In this document: one piece after another, positions 1-11,930 of the stretch | Position numbering within the stretch: the stretch's first letter is position 1 | Layout of the letters: every line of letters starts with the position of its first letter | Assembly (NCBI GenBank): GCA_963978895.1 | Contig: OZ022242.1 | Location: 1,315,819-1,379,818, forward strand | Length of the DNA: 64,000 nucleotides | Direction: 5' to 3' | Origin: Erpobdella octoculata | Lineage: Eukaryota; Annelida; Clitellata; Hirudinida; Erpobdellidae | The notes under the pieces: generated by a model | Told to the model about the DNA's origin: nothing | What the model saw: the letters and a program-made list of their open reading frames with translations, nothing else | Database searches by the model: none | Made by a program: the position numbers and the translations under genes

Positions 1-128
1 AATTTGAACTAACAAACATTTAATTAAATTCTTGCCATGCAGACAAAGTAGTACTAAAAAAGTCAATGAGTGTTTTTAATTTGTAATAAAACTGATTATA
101 TTATTATTATTATTTTTCAATTACGTAG

Positions 129-708
129 ATCTGCCCTCAGGCTCAACCTCACTGGTTCGAGCTTGATCGAAGTCCAGGCCTGTTTTCCCGAAATGAATCG
201 CTTCATCGACGGCTTCAGACGCGTCGGCCGTCGCGTCATGATCGTAAGCGCTTCTTTTCCGGCTTCGAAAGCGTTCGAAACGTCTGCTTTTTCTCTGTCA
301 CCGGCTCTGTCTCAAGCCGCTTTATCAGTCTACGCGAACAAAGCATTTGACGCTGACGACAGTGACGACGATCAGCACCCTTCATCTGATACAAATGAAA
401 GAGCAGAAAAACACAACAAGCGCTCAAATCTTCTGGAGCCACCGAAGAGAAGGGACACAGCCGAAATAGCGCCGCTCGCCATGCACGGGCTGCAAGCGAC
501 TTCTTCACCACCGCTGCCCGGCGACACGCTGACAGTGCTGGCGGCACTGCAGCATCTGATGCTGGTCGACCGGATGACGTTCAGAGAAGCCAGGAATATA
601 TTCCTACGCGTCGGCTACCCTCTCCGGCTGAGCAAGGCGGTAATCAGTCTGTTGGAGTCCATTGAAAAGTCCATGATACTTCAGAGGCTCAGAGCGGAAC
701 GCGATTGA
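129..708 (+). CDS. Terminal coding exon of an unrecognised gene (3' end)
   Basis: The open frame runs to a TGA at 706-708. It is clearly GC-richer than everything downstream and uses a full range of codons, unlike the AT-driven frames elsewhere. A pyrimidine-rich stretch ending in ACGTAG at 123-128 is a good 3' splice site, so I start the exon at 129; the in-frame ATG at 70 lies in intron-like sequence. The roughly 190 residues contain an acidic patch (DADDSDDD), a basic stretch (KRSNLLEPPKRR) and a helical C-terminus (FREARNIFLRVGYPLRLS, then an amphipathic segment). There is no signal peptide or membrane segment. I do not recognise the family. The rest of the gene lies left of the window. 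Confidence 0.6.
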
Positions 709-777
709 AAAATGAATATTTATACGGACAATGGAAACACGAACGTGATGTTTTTTTCGACACGTTAAAATACGAAA

Positions 778-796
778 AATAAATAAATAAAATAAA
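778..796 (+). promoter_or_regulatory. Candidate poly(A) signal cluster of the left-edge gene
   Basis: Overlapping AATAAA hexamers lie about 70 bases after the stop codon of the exon ending at 708. Position and repetition fit a short 3' UTR, but AATAAA is frequent by chance in this AT-rich DNA. Confidence 0.4.
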
Positions 797-859
797 GTTA
801 TAAAAGTGAAGTGAAGATAAAATGAATATAGTGATTTACAAAAACTATCATTCAACTTT

Positions 860-2440
860 GTTGTATGCTAAAAAAGTTTGTTATTTATTTATAGTCTCAA
901 TTTAACTAGTAGACGGTTTTTTTAAGTTATTAATAATTTAGTTTTTAGAATTATCTTCATGAAAAATATTTGCATTAAATTGGTATCTAATTTCTATTTC
1001 AAAGATATAAAAGATTTCTAATAAAAAGAAGTCTTTTACGGCTTACCTGTTTACTAATTTTATTAACTTTTTTCAGCTTTGCTAATTTAAAATTAATTGT
1101 GTTATGTATTTATTTCTGTAATTTTATTACTATGTCTAAAATTGGTCTGCACGTTCATTTGGAGCAATTGAAAAAACAGTTGATCGCAGCATGAGCAGCT
1201 TTCTTTGGATGCACCAACTGATGATTTTTGATCAGATGTATTGTCCTGTCCGACAAGCTATCCTTTTTTTTCTTCAAAACAAGAAATATATTGAAACAAG
1301 TTTAAAAAAATGTTTTTCAATAACTATTGTTTGTAATGTGAAGTTAAAATTTAAAATGCAAGTATTTTATTGAAACGTTTCAACTTTACAAAGTTGGCTT
1401 TAATAGAACGTTTAAAAATTTATGAATAGAACAAAAATAAGTCAATCACGTTTGATATGAGTGAAATGTTATTGTTTTTGTGAATGCTGGCGCCAGTGTA
1501 AGATAAAGAGGCAAATAAAAGCTTTTTTTTTAATATTTTATATCTTTACTCGTTATTTATTTGACGTTTATATTAAAAGTTTCAGACTACTATGTATTTT
1601 AAGAAAATGTTGAAATGGTTAAAAAAAATCCTAGATAAGCAGTTTCAAAATTAAACCAAATCTTATACATTGTTTATTTTTTTTTTGAAATCAAAATTCA
1701 TAAATTTAGCTCGATTAGTTGTTATCTAAAACACTTCATTCATAAATTTTTATCAAGAATACAGCTATTCTGAAGGTTTCAAAGCTCTACGTAGATGAAT
1801 ATTAGTCGAATTTGCGTTTACCTGTAACGGTCCAGATAGCGGTCATCCACCTCTCCGTCTCATTTATATAAATAAAATAATTAACTGATAATTATTTTCT
1901 CTAAGAAAATTACATGAGTTTATCTTCAATACATGATCGTATGTAAAAAATGTAGGAATTAAAATAAATATAAGAAGCATTCGAATCAACATAAAAAATG
2001 ATTTATTAAAAAAATGTAAATTAAAAAGTTGAATGTTTCTTTTTTTAAATAGATTAAAAAATTATGGTTGTGTTTTTTAAGTGTTTAGTCAATTTCATTT
2101 TTCATAGTTAAAATTAGTTCAATCAATATGTATGTGTATTAAAATGTAAAGTCCTCAACAAAAAATGACTCATCCAGATTTCAGCTTGATTGAATAACAA
2201 GAAAGTCGTTTTTAATGTTTCAGAAGATCACAATGTATAACCTAAGCAAGCAATCGAGCGAACACCGTAAAGTTGATATTGATAATTTAAAAAAAATTAT
2301 TTTCATCAAATTTATAGTTGAAAATTTGTTTAAAAAACTGGCAAGACGCAGATGTGTCATAAAACTGAAAATAAACAAGTAAATTAAAAAACAAGTTTTT
2401 AACACGAACTTTTATTTCGAATACACTCGATTTAGAAATA
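860..2440. other. AT-rich non-coding stretch
   Basis: No coding signal, RNA gene or clear repeat is seen here. A GCGGT near 1840-1850 recalls the 3' box of the array elements but has no 5' box at the right distance, so it is not called. Confidence 0.6.
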
Positions 2441-2449
2441 CGAAAGATG

Positions 2450-2640
2450 TTCAAATTTAGTTTTTTTTTAATTGAATCATGTATTGTCATCCAATATAAA
2501 GCTATGCTGAAAGTTTTAGCTTCCTAGCTAGTCAAAAAGCTGGTTAAATTTTGCTTGCAAGATTTGCGTACAGAGAAAGCCACACACACACACACACACA
2601 CAAACACAGATTGTAACCTAAATAAAAGTTTGTAAAAACA
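2450..2640 (-). repeat. Interspersed repeat family D, minus copy, with (CA)n
   Basis: The reverse complement matches 13,862-14,060 and 27,893-28,085: a CA/TG tract, then a segment with CTTGCAAGATTTG, then a conserved TTGGATGACAATACATGATT-like end. A (CA)n tract sits at 2581-2602. The opposite orientation shows this is a dispersed repeat and not part of the array. Confidence 0.6.
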
Positions 2641-2834
2641 GAAATGTACATGATACAACAAAACCAACTGCATTTATTAAAACAATTATTTCTAATAATG
2701 ATTGAATTTACTGATGAAAAAGAAAGAATAGAAAAAATTACACTAATTTATAAAAACATTATTTGAGGATACTTCTACAAAAATAGATTTTTAGTCTAGT
2801 TAATTGCAACGCTTGCCATGATAACATTTACGCA

Positions 2835-2903
2835 AAACACCTCTGAGAAATATTTATCGAAAAAATAAATATTTTCAATCCCAGTGCAGGTTCCGGAGGC
2901 GAT
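2835..2903 (+). repeat. CE1: array element (candidate small structured RNA)
   Basis: First clear member. The 5' box is AAACACCTCTGA. An AT-rich hairpin has AAATATTTAT pairing with ATAAATATTT. The 3' end TTCCGGAGGCG can pair back with CACCTCTG, giving a terminal helix. Its downstream flank recurs after CE21. Confidence 0.75.
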
Positions 2904-3500
2904 TTCTAATACAGTCTCAGAATATAGTGTTAGGTTGCAACTGATATTTAGAGACTTTGTTGTTGGCTTTAGCTAAACTTTACAAAAAATGAAATGGCGG
3001 TTGTAAGAGTTTGAAATTTATAAGTTTTTAGTTCAATTCCTATCAATCTGATTTGTGTTTCTTCAAATTGGGTTTTATGCGGCAAATGTCATAAGAAATG
3101 AAGTAACATTTTAGTCTGAAGTGTAATTTTGTGACACATTGTGTTTTACCGTTCATATAAATTAATATGAAAAGATCGTTGCAAGCTTTATCAAAAGATT
3201 CTTAAAAATGAGCATGGAATGTGTGATATTATGAGAATTTTGAGTTTTTTATTCAATGTAAATCAGTCTCTTTTTCAAAAGTTGTTGATATTGTTTGATA
3301 AAGCAAACAATTATGCATCTTAAACTATAAATGTTTACAAAGTTTCAAAACTAAAAAATACATCATCACACATAAGAGAGTGTTATTCTACGTTTCATTT
3401 TTTTTCTAAGCTCGACAAGGAGTGCTAATTGCTTTCCTGATTCATTTAGTAGATGGTAGAAATAAACACGTTTGTTGAGTTTACTAACACAATTCAAAGG
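2904..3500 (+). repeat. Duplicated spacer, copy 1 (pairs with 31,014-31,430)
   Basis: AT-rich spacer downstream of CE1. It matches the sequence after CE21 in the same orientation, including a shared run around AGTTCAATTCCTATCAATCT. No coding potential is seen. Confidence 0.7.
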
Positions 3501-3502
3501 GT

Positions 3503-3575
3503 TTTCATAAGTTTCGAGCGCTACATATTCTTTGTTAATCATTTTTCTCTTTACACTAGGTTGTTCTTGAACGCC
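3503..3575 (-). repeat. Short GC-richer repeat, inverted relative to 26,364-26,436
   Basis: The reverse complement of this segment (with GTTTCGAGCGCTACATATTC) matches the segment at 26.4 kb almost base for base. It is a dispersed repeat of unknown class. Confidence 0.55.
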
Positions 3576-3944
3576 AAACGGTTGACTGAATTGAATTTGT
3601 ATTCAAACAAAATTTGGACATGACCGTGTACTAAAGATAATATTCAGTAAACCTAGACAAGAATATTTAAAGCGTTTACTCGAAGCAATGTTTTCATTTT
3701 TTGTTGAAAAAATCGAACTTGGAATTTGCTTTATTAGTTTCGTGGTTGAATTAAGGTTCTTTCACAATGTTTAAATTTGTTGCGTTCTATGAATTTGAAA
3801 ACGTATAACTTTATCTTTTGTGCATACCACACTATTTGTAAATCAATCTATTTTTATGCTTGGCTAACATACAGTTTATAAGAATTTTTAAAGTTCAAGT
3901 TGACTTTGCGACAAATCAAAACAGTCGCATCATCTCTTCCTCTA

Positions 3945-4436
3945 TAACCTCTCATCACACTAGCAACATCTTTAGTTCTCTCAAAACTCGATTATTGCAA
4001 TTCTGTTTTGGCAGGACTTCCAAAGTTCCAGACCCGCCGTCTACAGTCGGTTGTCAACGCAGCCGCTAGACTGGTGATGCGAGCTAGAAAACATGACCGT
4101 ATCTCCCCCATCCTCCAAGAGCTGCATTGGCTGAAGGTCGACTGCAGGATAGATTTTAAACTCGCACTTCTAGTCTTTAAGTGCCTCCACGAGTCGGCTC
4201 CTCCATATTCACGTTCGGACGTCACACACGCGTGCGACGTTCTGCCTCGACGAAGACTCAAGTCGTCATCCTCGTCTTCACTCCTCGTCCCTGCAACCCG
4301 TCTAAAGACTGCTGGGGATAGACGCTTTGCGGTTGCTGGCCCAACGATCTGGAATCGTCTTCCACCAAAGGTCACAACCGCATCTACAATCGAACAGTTC
4401 AGAAAGGCACTCAAGACACACCTGTTTGTGGCCTAG
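3945..4436 (+). pseudogene. L2/CR1-type LINE reverse transcriptase, C-terminal fragment
   Basis: The frame encodes the C-terminal end of a non-LTR retrotransposon ORF2. It has an LDYCNSVLAGLP motif, a NAAARLV segment, LHWLKVDCRIDFK (the HWLPV-type thumb motif), KCLHESAPPY, and IWNRLPP followed by FRKALKTHLF and a stop. It is 5'-truncated: an in-frame stop lies just upstream near 3945, and no catalytic FADD box is present. The last part (4008-4436) is an intact open frame of 142 codons. The tail after the stop (GGCCTAGAAGTC, CGCCACATTAAA, then TGAAATGAAATG) recurs as the truncated copy at 7178-7246, which defines the element's 3' UTR. It is a dead 5'-truncated insertion. Confidence 0.85.
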
Positions 4437-4555
4437 AAGTCTGCTGATTCACGCCACATTAAAAATTGTCAAACTGAACTGAAATGAAATGATTAATTTA
4501 CTTTTAGTATTAGTAAACTGTTTCTAACTAAATAACAAATAATTAAGAAAAAACT

Positions 4556-4616
4556 AAAATAGAATAAACAAATAAAACAGAATAAACAAATAAAATAGAA
4601 TAAACAAATAAAACAG
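4556..4616. repeat. Tandem repeat of a ~20-bp unit, three copies
   Basis: The unit AGAATAAACAAATAAAAYAG is repeated head to tail about three times. Confidence 0.8.
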
Positions 4617-4686
4617 TAAAAACGTTACAAAAACAGTTTGTGCATCTAAATACATGAATACAAAAACCATCAAACATTTATTCAAT

Positions 4687-4757
4687 AGACACCTCCAGAT
4701 AGATAAACGTGAAAGCTGAATTATTGTTTTTCAACTTCTCGTAATAGTGCGCGAGGT
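4687..4757 (+). repeat. CE2: array element
   Basis: The 5' box is AGACACCTCCAG, the middle GAAAGCTGAATTATTG, and the 3' end GTGCGCGAGGT replaces the usual GCGGT. Slightly longer than the 68-nt norm. Confidence 0.65.
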
Positions 4758-5289
4758 TTTAGTTTTAGGATTGACCACATCATATACGTGATCTTAAGTC
4801 AGTATAGACTCCTCATAATAGAAAACAAAAAAGTTAATTTATTGGATAGCATTACCAAACTCATAGAGCGTCTCAAGTAATATTTAACAAATCTATTTAA
4901 TTTACATTGTATAGGCAAAAAAGAAGTTTGAAGGTAGATAAAGAAAGTTAGTTAGCGGTAGAGCGAGCTGGAGCGGAAAAAAAGAGAAGACGAATAAAAG
5001 AAGAAAACAGCAAGAGAAAGACCGAAACAAACAAGAAACGAAAACAACAGAAACCCCTTCTAAAACCCCCAGGCTACTAAGCTACTACTTTCAATAAATA
5101 TGATGTTTGTACCGATTAATTGAAAGATAAAAACAATTCATTAAATCAAAGGTTTCAATATAAATTTTTATGTAAATCAACTCTTGTTTTTGTAGAATCA
5201 ACTCGAGCAAGAAAACATTTTTTGAAATTTAGGCAGTTTCAAGTTGAGCAGCCTGTTTTTATAAAGGACCAAAAATTTATATTTCATTA

Positions 5290-5806
5290 GACATTTATTT
5301 ATTTATTTTATTTATTTATTTATTACAACTTGAACAGAGCGACCCAACGGGCCACTGAAACTGTTCGGACAGAATACAGTTAAGTGAAACGTAATCAGAA
5401 AAAAAAGAAAAAAGAAATACGTCAAGTCATACAGTTGAAACAAAATGCAATCAAAATAACCAGTTCGATGGGACAACGTGTCATAACAAAAATACAAATA
5501 AAAATATCTCAGAAGAAAACCTAAATTTAGCATAATCCAGGATAGTCACAAAAAGCAAACAGCATTCTAATTTCAGATAAGAATAATGTGGCAAACAGTA
5601 TGACTATTTATAAACGAGACATTTCGTGAGGTCAACCGTCACAATTAGGCTCTTGAATCTACTGTACGTGGTTGAGCTAACAATATCATTTGGCAGGTAG
5701 TTCCATATAACAATAATACGATTAGAGTAGAAAAACTTTGTAATATTGACTCTATTCAAAACAGAACTTAACTTAAGTTGATGGCCTCTAGTTGAGGAGT
5801 ATGCAA
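5290..5806 (-). pseudogene. LINE 3' end on the minus strand (reverse transcriptase C-terminus)
   Basis: Reading the minus strand from about 5800 to the TAG at 5604-5606 gives a typical non-LTR C-terminus: TRGHQLKL, then FFYSNRIIVIWNYLPNDIV (the WNxLP motif), then a short FKS-containing tail. The 3' UTR runs down to an ATTTATTT-type tail at 5290-5325, the expected minus-strand tail. Only about 65 codons survive. The lineage differs from the copy at 3945-4436. Confidence 0.75.
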
Positions 5807-6108
5807 AAAATTTGAGTTGATTTAATTAAATTTTGCGAAATCGATTTAAAAATGTTCTCAAATGCATTGTCATTGGCAGCAATTTAATGTACACATTTTA
5901 AACTCAATTGTTTATCGTACGTATGCTTTTCAACCGTCACAAGATTTAGCGGCTTTCAATTCAGCAAACAAATCGCAAAGTAAATAAAAGATTAAGAAAA
6001 GTTAAATATTATTTAGAAAAAAATTATGTAATTTCTAAAACACCAATGATTCAAATTCAGCTTTTGCTAGATATTATTACGTTTGTTTAGAATAAAATTA
6101 TCCAAAAG

Positions 6109-6175
6109 AGACACCTCCGGAGTAGAAAATGTGAAAGCTTAAATAATCATTTTCAACCCGTCATAGTGCTGCGGT
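6109..6175 (+). repeat. CE3: array element
   Basis: All three boxes are intact: AGACACCTCCGG, CTTAAATAA and GCGGT, 67 nt overall. GAAAATG (6125-6131) pairs perfectly with CATTTTC (6148-6154) to form the 5' hairpin. Confidence 0.85.
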
Positions 6176-6293
6176 ATATTTTAAATTTATGATGCTTAGT
6201 TATTCTTGTCCCGCGGTGATGAACAGCTTCCCTCGCGTCTGATATTAACAAAAAAGCAATAACAACGTGTTTTAAAATTAGGTTATTGTAAGG

Positions 6294-6413
6294 TTTATCG
6301 ACAGTTAAATCGACTCCTTCGCAGGATGATCGACTCCTTCGCAGGATAATCGACTCTTTCGCAGGTTAATCGACTTTCCAATTTAAGTCGATTAACTGTC
6401 AACTGTCGATAAA
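6294..6413. mobile_element. Foldback/MITE-like element with internal 20-bp repeats
   Basis: The ends are inverted copies: TTTATCGACAGTTAAATCGA on the left, and on the right the complement with an extra GACAGTT duplication. Between them lie three tandem 20-bp units at 6309-6328, 6329-6348 and 6349-6368, each containing TCGACTCYTTCGCAGG. GC content and symmetry stand out from the flanks. No target duplication is obvious. Confidence 0.65.
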
Positions 6414-7177
6414 AACTCAGTTCTCCTTAAAATTAATTACACATCTCTATAAATTTATCATCGGCACGTTAAATTAAAGAAGAATTCTAATCAGATGTAA
6501 TGTTCTGATTGACTTAAAATTTAAAATGCAAGCATTTTATTAAAACGTATCAAACTTTACAAAGTTGGTTTTAATAGAAAGTTGAAAAAATACGTTTGAT
6601 ATGAGTGAAATTTTTTCGTGAAAGTTGGCACTAGTTTATTGGTTCAATTTACATCATTGGACAAGACAAGAGTTTTTCTTTATTTGACATTTATGTTAAA
6701 CGTTTCAATTTTTTTTTAAAGTTAACTTCAATTATTGAAATACAACATTTTTTTAAATATTGTTTTAATTATTTTAGTTTGTGTTCTGCTTTGATTTTTT
6801 AAAATTGCTTATCACAATTACTGTAATTTTAAAAACAACTTCCGATTTGATAAAATAAACTAAAAAAAAAACTGAATGTGGTTCGTACAGAATAAGTTAA
6901 TATTACTTATTTGTACATCTTGTTTTAAGTTCTTAATCAGGCTTATGACTGGCTTGCAGTAAATAATAGAATAAACAACAATCTGAAATGTCATGAAAAA
7001 AACTAATTCACGGTGATTAGTCTGATAATTTAAAGTTCAATTTATTTCAATTTGAGTTTTTTTTTAATTTTTATTATAGGTTTAAAACTCAATTGTTTTA
7101 ACTAGAAAATTTGAATGAAAATCTGATTAAACAACTGTTTGTGCTGAACATACACCGAAAGACACATACGCAGACAT

Positions 7178-7246
7178 CTGGATGTGGCCTAGAAGTCGTC
7201 CGACTAACGCCACGTTAAAGATAGTCAAATTGAATTGAATTGAATT
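7178..7246 (+). mobile_element. Truncated LINE 3' UTR (same family as 3945-4436)
   Basis: Starts at GTGGCCTAGAAGTC and continues through CGCCACGTTAAAGATAGTC to a (GAATT)n tail. It matches the 3' UTR after the LINE at 3945-4436 and is severely 5'-truncated. Confidence 0.75.
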
Positions 7247-7529
7247 GTATGTGCAAGTATTATTTTTCTTGTTGTTGTTGAAAGCTTTTAATTCTTTCTT
7301 CATTTTTGTGAATATTGTCATTTGAAACTGCAATCACTCAAACAAATGAAACCGATTCAAATAGCCGTTTTTAATTACAACACCATGAGAAGCAAACAGT
7401 TTCAGTCTTGTTTAAACAAATCTCAAACAAAACAGTAAACAAAAGTGTAAACAAAAAACTTTATAGTAACAGAAATTGAATAACAAGATACGTTTTTGTA
7501 GAAACTGAGTTTAAATTCTTTTATTCGCA

Positions 7530-7595
7530 AGACACCTTTTGCAATTGATAATTGAAAACTTAAATAGCTGAGATTTCAGAAAATTGTTATGCGGT
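7530..7595 (+). repeat. CE4: array element
   Basis: Boxes AGACACCTTTTG, CTTAAATAG and GCGGT, 66 nt. The upstream flank (AACAAGATACGTTTTTG ... TTATTCGCA) is shared with CE22 and CE47. Confidence 0.8.
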
Positions 7596-7599
7596 TTTG

Positions 7600-8740
7600 G
7601 AATTTTTTGGAAGTCCCACCCAATATAAATTAGTTTATTTAATGTCTTATTAATTCAAACTACTAAAAAACTCTTTAAAAAATACTTAATTAAAAATTAT
7701 CTGCATGGAATACTGGTAAGTGTTTATTTTGGTTAAGTTTTAAATTGTAATTTTTTTTTATTGGGGCAACATAACGATTTAATGTGGTTTGTTCAAGCTT
7801 CCGACTCGATTTTTGAGTTACTAATATATTCCCATAATAGTGATTCGTTAGGATTGTTGTTGTTATAAAATAAGTGTTGCAAATATGTAACTATCAAACA
7901 AATAATTAGTTACTAATTTTATAATTTGGGTTTCCACAAAAAACTAATTGACAACATAATTTTAAATACCAGTAAGATGTCAAAAGCTGTTTATATGATA
8001 TTGTTCATTTTAACTTAGAAACACACTTTCAAAAACCACTAGCTAAATTTCTTGAAAAACAACATGAAACAACAAGATGCTGGGATTTTGCTTGTTTTTT
8101 TTTCAAACGTTGGAGACTGCTAAGAGACACATCTGGGCAGAAAGAATTTAGAAATCAGAAAGTAATTTTTCAGCCTGTCATGCTTTATGAAGGTTGAGGT
8201 GGTTGAAAACAATAGGGATCAATTACTTTAATCAAATAAATAGGTTATTTGCCTTAACAAAAACTCAACTTAGTTTTTTTGTTTTTTTGCTCCGCTAGCA
8301 AAACTCAATTCAAATTGAAACAGTAGAAAACAATTAAATCTTGAATTGAAAGAAAATTAGGTTTTAAAAATAAATTTGTTTCGAAAATTTGGGAAAATAA
8401 ATAATCAGCGTTTCGTAAATTCAATTAGCAATATTTAAAACAAAACCTGTTTGTATAACCCAACTATTTATAAATCATTTTTTGTGTTTTGTTAAATTAC
8501 TAACATTTGAAAAAAAAATTAAAACTTTGATTGTTTACTAGTTCGACAAAAAACTTTCCTTATTACACTGTAGAATTTTCATAAATCAACGTGACCTAAT
8601 TTCGAATTACTAGTATGGAGTTATACATTTTTTAGAGTAATTTTGCGTCTTTTGGAGTAAACAATCATTTAAGTTGTTTTAACTTCACTCCAAAAAAGCG
8701 GTCAGCAAAAAACCATACAAATAATCTTTATAACTTTTTT
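7600..8740 (+). repeat. Old duplicate of 42,700-44,450 and 53,800-54,550
   Basis: Contains CE5 and shares long collinear stretches with both later blocks: TTGTTGTTGTTA, the CACAAAAAACTAATTGACA region, the CE5/CE33/CE45 element and the AATTTTGCGTCTNTTG segment. More diverged than the two later blocks are from each other. Confidence 0.7.
8125..8204 (+). repeat. CE5: array element, long variant
   Basis: Subfamily with CE33 and CE45: 5' box AGACACATCTGGGCAG, middle AATCAGAAAGTA, then TTTCAGCCTGTC and a 3' end GAGGTGGTT. About 80 nt. Confidence 0.7.
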
Positions 8741-8866
8741 TTATTTATTTATTCAAAAAACAAAACACATTGCATTGAGTGTTGACGTGTTTTTCAGTTG
8801 CTAAAATTGTGTAGAAATAGTAAAGATTAGTTTCTCTCAAAATTAAATCCACGTATTCAATTAGCA

Positions 8867-8937
8867 AGACACCTCTGGCAAATGACATTTTGAAACTTAA
8901 ATATTTGTCTTCTGAAAGCGCAATCAAGGCGCGCGGT
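8867..8937 (+). repeat. CE6: array element
   Basis: Boxes AGACACCTCTGGC, CTTAAATAT and GCGCGGT. A GCGC/GCGC mini-hairpin lies just before the 3' box. Confidence 0.85.
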
Positions 8938-10333
8938 TCGAGTGGGTTTTCTAAGGCTTTGTATCGCAGCTGTTCGATATTTGTTAGTGCGTAATAAGCG
9001 TCTCATGATATATTAACATGTCTATAATTATTAAATGATATATTCAACAACTTATAATTTTAATACTTTTTATAATTATTTAATACATGAATAAATGAAA
9101 ATACAAGTAAATGACTGAAAAATAAACACAAAACCAATTAAATAAAAAAATAAACAAAACATTAATAAAGACATTTTTTTTATCTTAAAGTAACTCGTCT
9201 TACTCAATGCGTTCGTGTTTTTTGGTCAGATAGAAAGGAATTCAGTTCGGAGTCAAAATACTGTAATAAATTCTTTAAATAAATAATTATAAAATAAATA
9301 AAAACATGTTTCTATATAAAGTACGAAATAAATTGTAAACACAAAAGCGTGAAACACAGTCGTTTCGATTGTAAAAGAGCAAAAGAAAGCGTCCTACGCT
9401 TTTACCATTACAATTTACAATTTATTATGTTTTTTTTAAAACATTTGATGAAAATGTGTTTTTAATTTTTCAAATTATTTTTTTTCAAATTTTTAGTTTT
9501 TTCGTTTCAAATTTGTGTATTTCATTTTTTATAAGATTAATTATTATTAATAAAATAATAACTAATTCAAAGTGTAATATAACTTATTGGTTCTAAAAAA
9601 ATTTGCCTGTCTTCTGCCTTCTATCGATTGTAATTAAAGCCTTTGCCCGCGAATACCAATCTAAAATGTGACTAAAAATTTTGAAATTAATAATGTCAAA
9701 ATATACAGAATACGATTACATTTTCAAATTCCAGATTGAAAACGTACTGTGAAGTGGGTCAAAATGTGATTATAAACTTTGTCGCGGAATGCAAAGGACA
9801 TGTGAAGCTAAAAAAAAAGAGTGTGTACAAAAACACGATGTTTTAGTTGATTGTTGTTAGATGATAATCGTGAATTAGTTTAATTCAAATATAAAAATTA
9901 GAAAAAAGAACAAAATTTCAGGTAAAGTTCTATAAATTTAGGTTATTTTTATTATATTTTCACATGGCTGGATGGGATGTCCGCGGACGTTTAGAACTTG
10001 AGATTATTATAGAATTAACCAACTTCAAAAAGAATTTGAAGTTCAATCTAGTAAAAAATAACTATGACAAAAATTTAAGAAAGAAATATTATTAAAGAGT
10101 AAATTAAGGAAGCATATGATAACAACGAAAACAATTTTCCTCGTCAGCTTGTTTAGTATTCACCGGGGTAATATTTTTGCAATACGATGTTGCTATAAAA
10201 ATTTTCAGCAATCTCAGAAGCATGTTTTTAATTTTTTAAATTAATTTTCACTTGTTTTATTGAAACTGACGTTTTACATCTGTTAAAACAAGATTATAAA
10301 AATGTACTCCGTTAAAAAATCCAGCATTATACA
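8938..10333. other. AT-rich spacer, nothing recognised
   Basis: No coding frame, RNA gene or mobile element is recognised between CE6 and CE7. Confidence 0.5.
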
Positions 10334-10398
10334 AAACACCTTTGACTAATTGCTTTCAAAGTATACATTATTCAGTCTTAGATTATTTCAGCTGCGGT
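10334..10398 (+). repeat. CE7: array element
   Basis: Boxes AAACACCTTTGAC and GCTGCGGT, 65 nt. The middle box is weak (GTATACATTA). Confidence 0.65.
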
Positions 10399-10404
10399 TA
10401 ACCG

Positions 10405-10591
10405 TTTTTTCTTTGTTTTTTTTAATAATAGTTTATAGTCCTTTACACCAGGTTTTTTAAGACTGAAATGGCTGTATGTAGGAAGCACCTAAGTAATTCC
10501 TGCTAAAAGGATCATAATTTGATCCTTTTAACTTTCCCCTCCTCCTTTCTCCAGGCTTGGGACTGGCTTGCAAATGCAAGGCGGAGTTGCG
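10405..10591 (-). mobile_element. SINE family C, minus copy
   Basis: A T-rich run (the minus-strand poly-A tail), then TAGTTTATAGTCCTTTACAC, a central GATCCTTTTAACT and a distal CCAGGCTTGGGACTGGCTTG. It matches 34,720-34,897 and 36,425-36,556. The copy at 34.7 kb has a target-site duplication, which shows this is a retroposed family. Confidence 0.7.
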
Positions 10592-10599
10592 GTTGATCG

Positions 10600-11930
10600 T
10601 GTATGCTTCATCGTTGCATGTTAACGTTCTTAGTAATATTAGATATCATGGAAACAGCGAATTATGCGAACAAATCTAATTTAAACAAATTTTACCTGCG
10701 TATAAATGTGAATGGAGTTTAATCCACACGAAAGACACTCGACAGAAATTGGACGTTATTTTACTGACAAAGTTGTTTGAAAAATGTTTGATATATGCAA
10801 TTGCATTTATTAAAAATTAAGTATTCAGTTTTGTTTTTCCATTAAATGGTCTTTTTAATGAATTCAATTAAAAGTGTGTCTTTGAAAATCTTATCTTAAA
10901 AATATTATTTTCAACGCTTTAGTCTCTAATTTTTGCAATCGATTTTTAAGGACCAAAATCTTTAGTAAGAGAGAAATATGAGAAAAATACAGTTTTCTTA
11001 TACATTTCTTCAGATAATTATGATATCATATTAATTAAGCAACTTTTAACAGTTATAGATTTTTCAAAGTACTTTTTATTCAATTTTGCTATGTATGATT
11101 ATCGTACGTAAATGACGCTGGATTTACTCATATTAAAAATTGTATTCCTCTTTTTATTTTCAATAATTATTTTAGTGACTTGTATTTAGCAAAATATTAC
11201 ATTGTCAACAATGATACATTTCTATTTCTAGTTTCAACTCAATTGGATGAAGACTTGTGATCTAAATGGGCTCAAATATTCTAGAGGAAAAAAAACCACT
11301 GAAATCTTACAATTTCAAACAACTTTGACTTTTTAGCGTATAATTTGTTTTTAATTGTCTGTGGTTATTTGCTGTGATGTTTTATCAAGATCATTTAGTT
11401 TTTTTTATACAAATTCATTTTTTCTTCAACTGAGAAAACCATGTTTTTAACTTAAAAATTGTTTGTTTTTTGGCTTTTTATTTAAAAATTGAGTTTTGTA
11501 GTGCAAAATTACTAAGAGACAATTTTTTTCAATAAACTGAAACCAACATGTTTTAGAAAACTAGATATAACTGGTATATCTAGCGTTTTATGTACTAAAA
11601 CTAATAATAAAAGTAATAAAAACAGCTAATTAAATATTTTTGCCTAACATAACTATTAACAAATTAATAAAAAATATTTAATTAAATATTTCTGCTCCTG
11701 CTCTTTATTATTGTTGTTTTGTGGCAAAGTATTTTGTTTTCAATTCATGCAGAGTTAGACTTAAAATCAATAAAAATAGCCGAGTATTATAAAACACGTT
11801 TTCAGTGAGTAAACAAGTGTTTTGATTATATATCTATGATCCTAAATATTTTTTTTTAATTTAAAGAACAGATCTGTATAATTTAGCATGCACCCTGGTC
11901 TTATCATTAGACTAGTTTTCAAAAAGTTTT
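10600..11930. other. AT-rich spacer with an old duplicated segment
   Basis: Positions about 10,900-11,220 (GTCTCTAATTTTTGCAAT onward) match 39,880-40,210 and 50,260-50,580. No gene is seen. Confidence 0.55.

Noticed and set aside
236..547. Minus-strand open frame over the left-edge exon
   Set aside because: Shadow of the GC-richer + strand exon; the plus frame has the splice site and better composition.
3992..4414. Minus-strand 140-codon frame
   Set aside because: Antisense of the LINE ORF2 fragment.
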